DNA of 64,000 nucleotides from a bacterium (GTDB lineage Bacteria > Elusimicrobiota > Elusimicrobia > Elusimicrobiales > UBA9959): the NCBI GenBank assembly GCA_021811315.1, contig JAJZPF010000001.1, positions 1-64,000 of the forward strand. Direction: 5' to 3'. Numbering within the stretch: position 1 is the stretch's first letter; every line of letters starts with the position of its first letter. The translations under genes were made by a program, and so were the position numbers. Below are positions 34,195 through 44,100 of this stretch, piece by piece. The notes beneath the pieces are model-generated. The model saw nothing but the letters and a program-made list of their open reading frames with translations, made no database searches and was not told where the DNA came from.

Positions 34195-36834
34195 ATGTCA
34201 CCGGAAAAAATCTCGGCAATGTCCATAAACGACGCGCTGGAATACGCCGAGAGCATCATCAACACCCTGCGCGAACCCCTGATAGTCCTGCACCAGGACC
34301 TAAGGGTGGCTACGGCGAACCGCGCTTTCTATGAAGTTTTCAAGGTAACCCCCGAAGAGACCATCGGGCAGCTGATCTATACCCTGGGGAATAAACAGTG
34401 GGATATCCCCAAGCTGCGGAAACTGCTGGGAGACATCCTTCCCCGGGAGACTACCTTCGACAACTACGAGGTAGAGCACGATTTCGCCGACATCGGCCGG
34501 CGCACGATGCTTTTGAACGCCCGGCAGATCAGAAGAGCTTCGGAAAAAGAGGAGGTGATACTCCTGGTCATCGAAGACATCACCAACCACAAGCAGGCGG
34601 AAGAAGCGCTGAAGTCGAGCGAGGAGCGGCTGATGACCATGTTCAGCGAAGCCCCCCTCGGCATCGCCCTGATGAATTCCATGACGGGACACGTCTACGA
34701 AGTGAACCGCATGTTCGCCAGGATCGCGGGGCGGACCCTGGAAGAAATGAAAAATATCGACTGGATGAGCTTGACGCATCCGGACGACGTGCGGAAAGAC
34801 CTGGACAAGATGGCGCTGCTGAACGCCGGGAAGATAAACGGGTTCCAGATGGAAAAACGCTACCTGCATCCCGACGGCACCGTGGTCTGGGTGAACATGA
34901 CGATAGCCCCGCTGAAAACCGGGACCAAAGACCAGCCGCGCCACCTCTGCATGGTCGAGGATATCACCGAGCGCAAGCGCCTGGAAACCGCGCGCAAAGA
35001 GCTGGCCGAGACCAAGATAGCCGAGGACGCCGCCCGCGAATATTCAGAGAGCATCATCAACACCGTGCGCGAACCCCTGATAGCGCTGGACCAGGACCTG
35101 CGGGTGGTCTCGGCCAGCCGCTCCTTCTATGAAGTTTTCAGGGCGAAGCCCGAAGAGACCGTGGGACAGCTTATTTACGACCTGGGCAATAAGCAGTGGA
35201 ATATCCCCAGGCTGCGCGAACTGCTGGAAAACATCCTTCCCAAAAAAGCGACCTTCGACAACTACGAGGTCGAACATGATTTTACCGACATCGGCAAGCG
35301 CATAATGCTTTTGAACGCCCGGCAGATCAAAAGGGTGCTGGGGAAAGAGCGCATCATCCTCCTTGCCATAGAGGACATCACCGAGCGCAAGCGGTTCGAA
35401 ACCGAACTGGGCCGGGCCAAGAAAGCGGCGGAAGCGGCGAACCGGGCCAAAAGCACCTTCCTGGCGAACATGTCGCACGAGATACGGACCCCGATGAACG
35501 CGATCCTGGGTTTTTCCCAGCTGCTGCGCCGCGACCCGGAGGCCACGCCCAGGCAGATACAGCAGATCGAAACCATAAACCGGAGCGGGGAACATCTGCT
35601 GGCGCTTATAAACGATATCCTGGACATGGCTAAGGCGGAAGCCGGCCGCACGACGCTGAACACCTCTATCCTGAACCTCCTGTCCCTGATCGACGACGTC
35701 GAAGGCATGCTCAGGCCGCGCGCCGAGGACAAGGGCCTGCGGCTGGAACTGGAGCGGGGCGCCGGCCTGCCGCTCTATGTAGCGGCCGACGAAGGCAAAC
35801 TCCGGCAGATCCTGCTGAATCTGGTCAGCAACGCTTTGAAGTTCACCGTCAAAGGCGCGGTTACCCTGCGCGCGGACGCGAGGCCGGGCGCGGAGCGGGA
35901 ATTTAATTTTACGGCGGAAGTGGAGGACACCGGCCCGGGGATAGAGCCCCGGGAATTAGCTTTGCTGTTCCATCCTTTCGAGCAGACGGAAGCCGGCAGG
36001 GCCGGCGGCACCGGCACCGGCCTGGGGCTGGCCATAAGCCGCGAATACGCGCGCCTGATGGGCGGGGATATCACGGTAAAAAGCCGGCCGGGCCAGGGGA
36101 GCGTTTTCACCTTTCAGACCGTCCTCAAGGAGGCGGCGCCGGAGGACATGGCCGAAAAAGCCAGGCCGCGCCGGGTAAAAGAACTTAAGCCCGGCCTGCC
36201 GCGGTACAGGGTCCTGATCGCCGACGACAAAGAAGACAACCGCGAATTCCTGGCCCAGCTGCTGGGCCCGGCCGGCTTCGCCGTCCGGCAGGCGGTCGAC
36301 GGGGCGGAAGCGCTGAAAGAGTTCGGGGAGTGGCAGCCGCAGCTCATCCTGATGGACCTTAAAATGCCGGGCATGGACGGCTATGAAGCCATCCGCCGCA
36401 TCCGGGCCCTGCCCGGAGGCGGGGAAGTAAAGATCATCGCCGTGACCGCAAGCATTTTCGGCGAGACCAACAGGGACGCCATCGGGGCCGGGGCCGACGA
36501 GGTGATCCTTAAGCCTTTCAGGGAAGCGGAACTGTTCGAGAAGATGGGCGGCCTTCTCGGCGCCGAATATGTTTACGAGGAGGAAGCCGCGGTCCCGGCC
36601 GCCGCGGAGGATAACGGCGAGCCCGAAGCGCTGAAGCCGGGCGCCATGGCCGGCCTGCCGCCGGAACTGGTCGCCCAGCTCCGCGAAGCCGCCATTAACG
36701 GGGATTTCCCCCTCCTGCTCGAGCTCAGCAGCCAGGTGGAAGCCAGGGACAAACGCCTCGCGGCGGCGCTGCGCTCGCTGGCCGGCAAGTTCAATATGCA
36801 GCGCATACTTAATTTGCTGGGAAAGGACCAATAA
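34195..36834 (+). CDS. Hybrid histidine kinase with three PAS domains
   Basis: This 879-aa soluble relative of the upstream giant kinase has a PAS module of the same kind (about 15-135), a different PAS_3-like domain (about 145-265, LHPDGTVVWVNMTIAPL) and a second copy of the shared module (about 280-405). The HisKA H is about 428 in MSHEIRTPMNA. HATPase and receiver domains follow (D about 721 in LMDLKMPGMDG), with the same helical tail ending LNLLGKDQ. It has no membrane segment. AAGGAG precedes the ATG. From the kinase core onwards it is very similar to its neighbour, so one gene probably arose from the other. Confidence 0.92.
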   Translation: MSPEKISAMSINDALEYAESIINTLREPLIVLHQDLRVATANRAFYEVFKVTPEETIGQLIYTLGNKQWDIPKLRKLLGDILPRETTFDNYEVEHDFADIGRRTMLLNARQIRRASEKEEVILLVIEDITNHKQAEEALKSSEERLMTMFSEAPLGIALMNSMTGHVYEVNRMFARIAGRTLEEMKNIDWMSLTHPDDVRKDLDKMALLNAGKINGFQMEKRYLHPDGTVVWVNMTIAPLKTGTKDQPRHLCMVEDITERKRLETARKELAETKIAEDAAREYSESIINTVREPLIALDQDLRVVSASRSFYEVFRAKPEETVGQLIYDLGNKQWNIPRLRELLENILPKKATFDNYEVEHDFTDIGKRIMLLNARQIKRVLGKERIILLAIEDITERKRFETELGRAKKAAEAANRAKSTFLANMSHEIRTPMNAILGFSQLLRRDPEATPRQIQQIETINRSGEHLLALINDILDMAKAEAGRTTLNTSILNLLSLIDDVEGMLRPRAEDKGLRLELERGAGLPLYVAADEGKLRQILLNLVSNALKFTVKGAVTLRADARPGAEREFNFTAEVEDTGPGIEPRELALLFHPFEQTEAGRAGGTGTGLGLAISREYARLMGGDITVKSRPGQGSVFTFQTVLKEAAPEDMAEKARPRRVKELKPGLPRYRVLIADDKEDNREFLAQLLGPAGFAVRQAVDGAEALKEFGEWQPQLILMDLKMPGMDGYEAIRRIRALPGGGEVKIIAVTASIFGETNRDAIGAGADEVILKPFREAELFEKMGGLLGAEYVYEEEAAVPAAAEDNGEPEALKPGAMAGLPPELVAQLREAAINGDFPLLLELSSQVEARDKRLAAALRSLAGKFNMQRILNLLGKDQ

Positions 36835-36835
36835 G

Positions 36836-37969
36836 GTGACGGACTATAAGGCCGGGCGCCACGACGCCCCGAACATCCTGCTCGTGGACGACACGCCGGA
36901 AAGCCTGGAGCTGCTTTCCGGGATGCTCAAAGACAGCCATTACAGGATAAGGGCCGCCCTCAGCGGGGACCTGGCGCTGCTGTCCGCCCGCAACGACCCG
37001 CCCGACCTCATCCTGCTGGATATCAACATGCCCGGGATGGACGGCTACGAGGTTTGCCGGCGCCTGAAAGCCGACGCGGAACTGAAAGATATCCCGGTAA
37101 TTTTCCTCAGCGCCTTGAGCGAGCAGATAGATAAAGTAAGGGCCTTCGGAGTAGGCGGCGTCGACTACGTGACCAAGCCGTTCCAGCTCGAGGAGGTCTG
37201 CGCGCGCGTGGAAACCCACCTGCGCCTGAGGAGGATGCAGCTGGAGCTGGAAAGGCATAACCTGCACCTGGAAGACCTGGTCAGGGAACAAATCGCGGAG
37301 ATCTCCGACTCGCAGCTGGCGGCCATCATCGCGCTGACGAAGCTGGCGGAATCCCGGGACGACGGCACGGGAGCCCATATCGAGCGCACGCGGACCCTCG
37401 CCAGGGCCCTGGCGGAAAAAATGCGGAACAGCCCCGGCCATTCGGGCAGCATAACGGAAAGTTTTATCGAAAGCATTTACCACACCGCCGCCCTGCACGA
37501 CATCGGCAAGGTCGGCATCCTGGACAGCATACTCCTGAAGCCAGGCAGACTCACCCCGGAGGAATTCGAGATCATGAAAACGCACTCAATTATAGGGGCG
37601 AACACCCTGGAGAACGCGCGCGGGAAGTATCCCAAGAGCGCGTTCCTCAATATGGGTATGGATATTTCCCGCTCGCATCATGAAAAATGGGACGGCAGCG
37701 GCTACCCGGACGGGCTGGCCGGGGAAGCTATCCCCCTGGCCGCCAGGATCATGGCCGTGGCGGACGTTTACGACGCCCTGCGGGCGGAACGCCCTTACAA
37801 GCCGGCCTTTTCGCACGAAAGGAGCTGCAGGATCATCCTTGAAAATTCCGGCAGCCACTTCGATCCCGCGGTGATAGCGGCCTTCAGGAGCATAGAGTCC
37901 GGGCTTTCCGGGGTCCTGGAACGCCTGAACACGATCCCCGCCGGCCTGGAGGAAACCAGCCATGAATGA
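36836..37969 (+). CDS. Response regulator with HD-GYP domain
   Basis: This 377-aa protein has an N-terminal receiver (1-125, phosphoacceptor D in LILLDINMPGMDG), a helical linker, and an HD-GYP domain (about 165-345). The domain carries HTAALHDIGK (about 217-226), the downstream HHEKWDGSGYPDGL and ARIMAVADVYDAL. HD-GYP enzymes hydrolyse cyclic di-GMP, so this is a likely output of the adjacent kinases. The start is a GTG at 36836, one base after the preceding stop, so translation is probably coupled. Its end overlaps the next gene by eight bases. Confidence 0.93.
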   Translation: MTDYKAGRHDAPNILLVDDTPESLELLSGMLKDSHYRIRAALSGDLALLSARNDPPDLILLDINMPGMDGYEVCRRLKADAELKDIPVIFLSALSEQIDKVRAFGVGGVDYVTKPFQLEEVCARVETHLRLRRMQLELERHNLHLEDLVREQIAEISDSQLAAIIALTKLAESRDDGTGAHIERTRTLARALAEKMRNSPGHSGSITESFIESIYHTAALHDIGKVGILDSILLKPGRLTPEEFEIMKTHSIIGANTLENARGKYPKSAFLNMGMDISRSHHEKWDGSGYPDGLAGEAIPLAARIMAVADVYDALRAERPYKPAFSHERSCRIILENSGSHFDPAVIAAFRSIESGLSGVLERLNTIPAGLEETSHE

Positions 37970-39113
37970 AGTAATTTATTCCCAAACCACGCCGAACGTG
38001 CTTATGGTGGACGACACGCCCGCGAACCTGGAGCTGCTCACCGTAATGCTCAGGGTGCGGGGCTACAAGGTGCGCGCCGCCGTCAGCGGGAAACTTGCGC
38101 TGCAGGCCGCCCGCAACAATCCGCCCGACCTTATCCTCCTGGACATCAATATGCCCGGGATGAACGGCTACGAGGTCTGCGCGGAGCTGAAGGCCGACGA
38201 AAGGCTGAAAGATATTCCCGTAATTTTCCTGAGCGCCCTCAGCGAGACCATGGATAAAGTAAAAGCCTTCGGCGCGGGCGGCGTCGATTACATCACCAAG
38301 CCGTTCCAGTTCGAGGAAGTCGAGGCGCGCGTCGAGACCCAGCTGGAATTGCGCAAGCAGAAACGCCGGCTCCAGGAGAACTACGATAAGCTGCGCGAGC
38401 TGGAAAAGATGCGCGACGCCCTCGTCCACATGATCATCCACGACCTGCGCTCGCCGCTGACGGGGATCCAGGGCTTTCTCGAACTTATCGGCGAGAACGC
38501 GAAAGGCAGCCTTTCCCCGGAGCACATCCGCTATATCGCGGAGGCTTTGAAGTCGGCGAAGCAGATGATACAGATAACCAGCGACGTCCTGGACACGAGC
38601 AAAATGGAAGCGGGAAAAATGAAGCTGGAGCCCGTAGAGTGCGGCCTGGACGGCATGATAAAAGAGGCTGTCTCCGGGCTGACCGCGCTTTTAGAAGGCC
38701 GCGAGGTCCGCTTCACCCCACCGGAAAAACCGTCGACGGTCCTGGCCGACCGCGATATTATTTTCAGGGTCATCCAGAACCTGCTGGGCAACGCTATAAA
38801 ATTCACGCCAAAGGACGGCGGCATTATCGGGTTGGCCGTTGAGTCTTCCGGCAACCGCGTGAGCGTGAGCGTGCAGGACAACGGGCCCGGGATCGCGCCC
38901 GAGTACAGGCAGAAGATCTTCGAGAAGTTCGCCCAGGTGGAACTTCCCGCCGGCCGGCAGAAATATTCCACCGGCCTCGGCCTTACCTTCTGCAAACTGG
39001 CGGTTGAAGCGCACGGCGGCAAGATCGGCGTGGACAGCGAAGAGGGAAAGGGAAGCACCTTCTGGTTCGAGCTGCCATTAAGCGCCCCCAGGCCGCCGGC
39101 AGGCAAGCCTTAG
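37962..39113 (+). CDS. Receiver-histidine kinase (REC-HK)
   Basis: This 383-aa soluble protein has a receiver at residues 10-125 (LILLDINMPGMNG), a coiled-coil linker (RKQKRRLQENYDKLRELEKM), a HisKA domain with MIIHDLRSPLTGIQG and a HATPase domain ending GLGLTFCKLAVEAHGG. The domain order REC then kinase means it may be phosphorylated by another kinase and pass the signal on. It overlaps the HD-GYP gene by eight bases. A close paralogue lies at 50397, on the far side of the PorV/giant/cyclase genes. Confidence 0.9.
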   Translation: MNEVIYSQTTPNVLMVDDTPANLELLTVMLRVRGYKVRAAVSGKLALQAARNNPPDLILLDINMPGMNGYEVCAELKADERLKDIPVIFLSALSETMDKVKAFGAGGVDYITKPFQFEEVEARVETQLELRKQKRRLQENYDKLRELEKMRDALVHMIIHDLRSPLTGIQGFLELIGENAKGSLSPEHIRYIAEALKSAKQMIQITSDVLDTSKMEAGKMKLEPVECGLDGMIKEAVSGLTALLEGREVRFTPPEKPSTVLADRDIIFRVIQNLLGNAIKFTPKDGGIIGLAVESSGNRVSVSVQDNGPGIAPEYRQKIFEKFAQVELPAGRQKYSTGLGLTFCKLAVEAHGGKIGVDSEEGKGSTFWFELPLSAPRPPAGKP

Positions 39114-39208
39114 ACTGATTTTAGCGGAGGATTAAAGGCCGAAAAAGGAAAAACCGCGATATGCTCAGTTTTGGCGGCAGCGCCAATAGTCTTTAACCGG
39201 GTAATACA

Positions 39209-41107
39209 ATGCCGCATACAGGCGATGAAAAAGTCTCTCAGGCAAGCCGCCTTTTTCCTTCGTGTAAAGGCCGCGCGCTTCTTGCCGCCTGTATTCTCGG
39301 CCTGGTCCTGTCCATCTTCCCGCCCGGCGCCGCGGCGGGGCCCGACGGCGGACTCCCGGGCTCGTTTACCCGGCAGGGCGCGGGGGCGCGCGCGCTGGGG
39401 CTCGCGGGCTGCTTTGCCGGCATAGCCGACGACGCCAGCGCTGTTTACTGGAACCCCGCCGGCCTCTCTTTGCTCGCCAAGCCGGAACTTACAGTCAACC
39501 ACATCGCTCTTTTCGGCGGCACCAGCAACGATTTTATCGGCTACGGGATGCCTTTAAAAAGCTTCGGCGCCATCGGGGCGGGGTACACCAACCAGGCCAG
39601 CGGGAATTTCCAGAAGAGGGAGAATCCGTTCGACGCCCCGGTCCCTTTCTCTATCACCAACAGCATGATACAGCTGGGATGGGGGCTCATGATCCCCGCG
39701 ATCCAGACCCGCAGTCTCCCCGGGCGGATCAGCGTCGGCGTCGGCATCAAGAATATCGTGCAGAAGATCGATAACGTCAGCGGGTCCGGCTCCGGGGCCG
39801 ACGCCGGGCTGCTCTACCGGGATGGAAAAGGTTTTTCCCTTGGCGCGGTCATACAGAATATCATGCGGCCATCGGTCACCCTGGTCTCCAAAGCCGTTTC
39901 TTTTCCGCGGGTGATCGACATCGCGCCGGCCTATACCCGCGTTATCAGTAAAGATTTCAAGGCCGCGCTGGCCGCCAGGTCCAACTATTACGCCGGAAGG
40001 TTCCATCCGGCGATCGGTTCGGAACTCTGGTACCAGAACACGTTCGCCGTCCGCGCCGGCCTGGAGGCCAAAGGCTTTTCCCTGGGCGCCGGGGCGCGGC
40101 TTGCCAACTACCAGTTCGATTACGCGGTCCTGCTGCACGAGATAGAGGCAAGCCACATGATCTCTTTCTCGCTTAAATTCGGGATGACCGGGCCGGAACG
40201 GGCAGAGGAGATCAGGCGCGGCATGAAAAGGCTCGACCAGGAGGAAGCCAAGCGCCTGGCCCGCAGCTATTACCTCGAAGGCCTGAATCTGGAAAAAGAC
40301 GGCAACCTGGCCGCGGCCATAGGCAACCTGGAAAAATCCGATCTTTTGGACCCCTCCAATAAACAGGTAGAAGGGAAGCTTGAGGAACTAAAGGCCGAGT
40401 CCGCCCGCCAGTTCAGCAGCCAGATCGCCGAAAGCTCGGTCATATTGGCCAGGCAGCAATACCAGCAGGGTAATATCCTCATCAGCCTTGAATACTGGAA
40501 AGCGGCGCTCCAGGTAGACCCGGCCAACGAGGAGGCGAAGCAGGCCATCGAAACCATCAACTCCCGCCTGGGGACCCAGGAGCAGGAAATGCTCGCCCGG
40601 GCTCAAAAGGAGATCATAGACGTCCAGGTCTCCCAGTTCCTGGCCAGGGCGCAGGGCTACAGGGAGCAGGGGCTTTTAGTGGAAGCGGTCGCCGAAACTA
40701 AAAAGGCGCTGGCGGTGGACGGCGGCAATGAGCGGGCAAAAACGCTGCTCGCGGAGCTGGACCAGGCCACGAAGGAGAAAGTAGAGCAGTTATCCGCGCA
40801 GGCGGCCCTGGAAGATGAAAAAAAAGATTTTAAAGCTTCCGTCGCGGCCTACCAGGCGATACTGCAGATGGCTCCCGCCGCCCCCGGGATCAACGAGAAA
40901 TTAAAAGCCGCCCGCACCGCAGTGTACGTCAAGGTCAAGCCCGAACTGAAGAAGGAAGCCGAGCGGCTTTACTATGTGGCGGTGGACCAGTATTTAAAGA
41001 AAAAATACCTCGAATCGTCTAAAACGCTGTCCCGTATCTTTGAACTGGATCCCGGCAACGAGGGCGCGGTAAAACTCAAGGCAAAAGTGGAGGCTGCGCT
41101 AAAATGA
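39209..41107 (+). CDS. PorV/PorQ-like outer-membrane protein with TPR-rich C-terminal half
   Basis: This 632-aa protein has a signal peptide with a long N-region (hydrophobic core about 30-42). A PorV/PorQ-type barrel domain (about 50-330) shows the hallmark GAGARALGLAGCF and YWNPAGLSLL. A helical region (about 335-632) of TPR-like repeats follows, with motifs such as DPANEEAKQAIETI and DPGNEGAVKLKAKV. In type IX secretion PorV proteins shuttle cargo at the outer membrane. The next gene codes for a giant secreted protein with a PNP-type C-terminal domain and overlaps this stop by four bases. The TPR fusion is unusual. The start at 39209 has only a weak ribosome-binding site. Confidence 0.75.
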   Translation: MPHTGDEKVSQASRLFPSCKGRALLAACILGLVLSIFPPGAAAGPDGGLPGSFTRQGAGARALGLAGCFAGIADDASAVYWNPAGLSLLAKPELTVNHIALFGGTSNDFIGYGMPLKSFGAIGAGYTNQASGNFQKRENPFDAPVPFSITNSMIQLGWGLMIPAIQTRSLPGRISVGVGIKNIVQKIDNVSGSGSGADAGLLYRDGKGFSLGAVIQNIMRPSVTLVSKAVSFPRVIDIAPAYTRVISKDFKAALAARSNYYAGRFHPAIGSELWYQNTFAVRAGLEAKGFSLGAGARLANYQFDYAVLLHEIEASHMISFSLKFGMTGPERAEEIRRGMKRLDQEEAKRLARSYYLEGLNLEKDGNLAAAIGNLEKSDLLDPSNKQVEGKLEELKAESARQFSSQIAESSVILARQQYQQGNILISLEYWKAALQVDPANEEAKQAIETINSRLGTQEQEMLARAQKEIIDVQVSQFLARAQGYREQGLLVEAVAETKKALAVDGGNERAKTLLAELDQATKEKVEQLSAQAALEDEKKDFKASVAAYQAILQMAPAAPGINEKLKAARTAVYVKVKPELKKEAERLYYVAVDQYLKKKYLESSKTLSRIFELDPGNEGAVKLKAKVEAALK

Positions 41108-44100
41108 TACGCCTCCTCCTGGCTTTTATTTTAACGACGCCCGCCATAGCCGGAGCCGCCACTATCGCGGGAAGGGACCTGGCGGGCCAGAACCTTATCT
41201 GCGGACCGGGCAGCACGGCGGACAATTCTATTCCCTGCTCTCCTAGCGACGTGCTCAGCGGCGTCTTCACTAATGTCGGACTCTTCCAGGTCAACGCGGG
41301 AACCACTGTCTTCGTGACCCCCGCCACTCCCCTGGTCGTATTCGCCTCCACCATCTCCATCCCCGGCCTCCTGAACGGGTCCGGCCGCGGCGAGGTAGGC
41401 GGGATAGGCGGCGATCCGGGCCAGCCCGGAGGAGACGGCGACGGAAGGGGCCCGGGCATAGGCGCCTTCACCAATATGGGCGGGGGCGGGGGCGCCTATG
41501 GCGGCGACGGCGGCAACGGCGCCGGTTCGATCGCAATACTGGGCTCAGGCGGCGCCTCCTACGACGATATTGCCTTGCCGATCACTACCGGCTCTATTTC
41601 CCCGGGCTCAGGAGGCGGAGGAGGCGGGGGCTCCGGGACGCAGACAGGCGGAAGCGGCGGCCAGGGCGGGGCCTCTATCTACCTGGAAGCTTCCTCCTTT
41701 ACTTTAACGGGCACAATTTTCGTGCGCGGAGTGCCGGGCGGCAACTCCACCCGGCCGGCCGACGCCGGCGGCGGCGGCGCCGGCGGGGGTTTGCTCCTGC
41801 GGTGCATGGATTTCGCGGCCGTGGGCGGCGTCATTAACGCAAATGGCGGCAAGGGCGGGGACGCTGCCGGTGGGTCCGGTGATACGGCCTATCCCGGAGG
41901 AGGAGGAGGCGGCGGCAGGGTCAAGATCTACTACAGGCAGGCGGCCTTTTCGGTAGCCATCAGCACGGCGGGCGGCGCCAAGGGCATTAAATCAGGAAGC
42001 GGAGGCGAAGGTCTCCCGAAGGCGCAGGACGGGTCCATTGGCGCGGTCTCTTTCTCTATCGTTGCGTCTTCCCCCACTAACCTGGCATTCCCGGCCGTGT
42101 TCGCGACTTCCATAACCTGGAGCTGGACAGCCGCCCCGGATTGGGGAAACGCGGCCGAGGCTTCCAGGAAGTACAGGCTGTACAGCGGTACCGTCAGCTA
42201 CCGCACCCAGGACCGCTTACCCCAACTTGTAGCCTCCAGCGATACGCTCTCGGCCACGGAGGCGGGCCTGCTGCCTAACACCGCTTACACCCGCTATATA
42301 ACGGCCTTCACGGATCATTCGGACAGCCTTCCCTCCGATCCGGTCTCCACCTACACCCTTGCGGGCCTGCCCGGCGCGGCCGCAAGTACCTTCACCGCAG
42401 TGGCCCCCTATTCTTTGAGCCTGAACTGGAGCGCGGGTGAGCCCGCTAATCCCGGCTACACCACTTACGAAGTGAACCGCTCCACCGCTATTGATTTCGG
42501 GGTCGCTGTTTCTACTTCCTTCACCACTGCCCTCTCCTCCGCTCCGGCGGGCCTGACCCCCAATACCACTTATTATTTCAGGGTACGGGCCATTAACATG
42601 GCCGGTTTGCCCACGGGGTTTACCTCCATTCTATCCACAGCGACCCTGGCCGCGGAACCTGCCGACCCCTTGCTTGCGGGGGTCAGCTCGACCGGTTTTA
42701 ATTTCAGCTGGAACGGCGGCGGCAACCCGCCGCAGACCCGCTATATCGCCGAGATCTCCACCGATAACTTCGCCACTCTGTCCCGGTCCTCAAGCACCTT
42801 CAATACCGGCGCCGCCTTTACAGGCCTGGCGGTGAATACTCTGTACTATGCCCGCGCCAAGGCTCAAAACCACAACGGGCTGGATACCGCCTTCACCACC
42901 GCCGTCACTACGGTCACTACCACGGCGCCTCCGCTCAACGCCCCGGCCCCTTTTACGAACCTTTCAGACAATAGCTTAACCTTCAACTGGGAATCGGGCG
43001 GCAACGGCGCGGGAACGAATTACAATCCCGAGATCTCCACCAGCAGCGGCTTCTCGGCTCCTGTGTCTTCGGCGGTCACGACCAACCTTAATTTTATTTT
43101 CACTGGCCTGTCGGTCAACACCACTTATTACGCCCGCGTCCGCGCTCTCGGCGCCGGCGGGCTGGCAAGCCTCTATTCCAGCCCCGCAGTGTCCACGGCG
43201 ACGCTGACGCTGTCCCCTGTTACCGCCTCCCCGCCCTTCACCGGGGTCTTTGCCGGCAGCTTCACTTTCAGCTGGGAGAACGGCGGAAACCCCGGAGGGA
43301 CGCTCTACGCCGCCGAGATCTCCAAAGACGGTTTTGTCAGCGTGTCCAGCGCGGTACGAACCAGCGCGCTCAGCGTGAACTTCTCCGCGCTTGAAGCCAA
43401 CACGGTCTACCAGGCGCGGGTCCGGGCCATAAACTTCTCCGGCATACCGGGCCAGTATTCCTCGCCTATAGTTTCCACCGCCACCGCCATTTCCGCGGCG
43501 GTCAATGCTGCCGCGCCATTCCCGAGCCTCTCGGCTGCCGGCCTGACCTTCTCCTGGAGTGACGGCGGAAACTCCGCGGGAACCAGCTACAATCCGGAAA
43601 TATCCACCAGCAGCAACTTCTCGGCTCCCGTCTCCTCGAACGTCACGACTAATCTCAATTACGTTTTCACGGGGCTCTCGGTCAACACCACCTATTACGC
43701 GCATGTACGGGCCATCGGAGTCGGAGGAAACCTCACCGCCTATACCGGCGCCGTCTCCACGGTCACCTATGCTTTGGCCCCTCTCATCCCTTCCTCGCCT
43801 TATACCGTCATCAGCACTACCGGCTTCACCTTAAGCTGGAGCGATGGAGGGAACCCGCTTAATACACGCTACGCGGCCGAGATCTCCAGGAACAACTTCG
43901 ACACTCTTATCGCTTCCGCTTCCACGCTGTCGACAAGCGCGGCTTTCTCCGGGTTGATACCCAATACCGTCTACCAGGCCCGTATAAGGGCCATCAACTT
44001 CCTGGGAGTGGACGGGCCTTACTCCAGCCCGATACGCTCGACGGCCACCCTTGTTACCGACCCGTTAAATTCGGCCCAGCCGTTCACCGCGGTCTCGGCC

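Noticed and set aside
28911-34265. Very long minus-strand open frames (797 and 976 codons) opposite the PAS-repeat kinases
   Set aside because: They mirror the GC-rich codon pattern and repeat structure of the real plus-strand kinases. Their translations show no family motifs, while the plus-strand proteins carry full catalytic sets.
39171-39425. Alternative frame beginning MKKSLRQAAFF at 39224
   Set aside because: It is short and its start resembles a basic leader by chance. The frame from 39209 runs 632 codons with PorV-type motifs and a proper signal segment.
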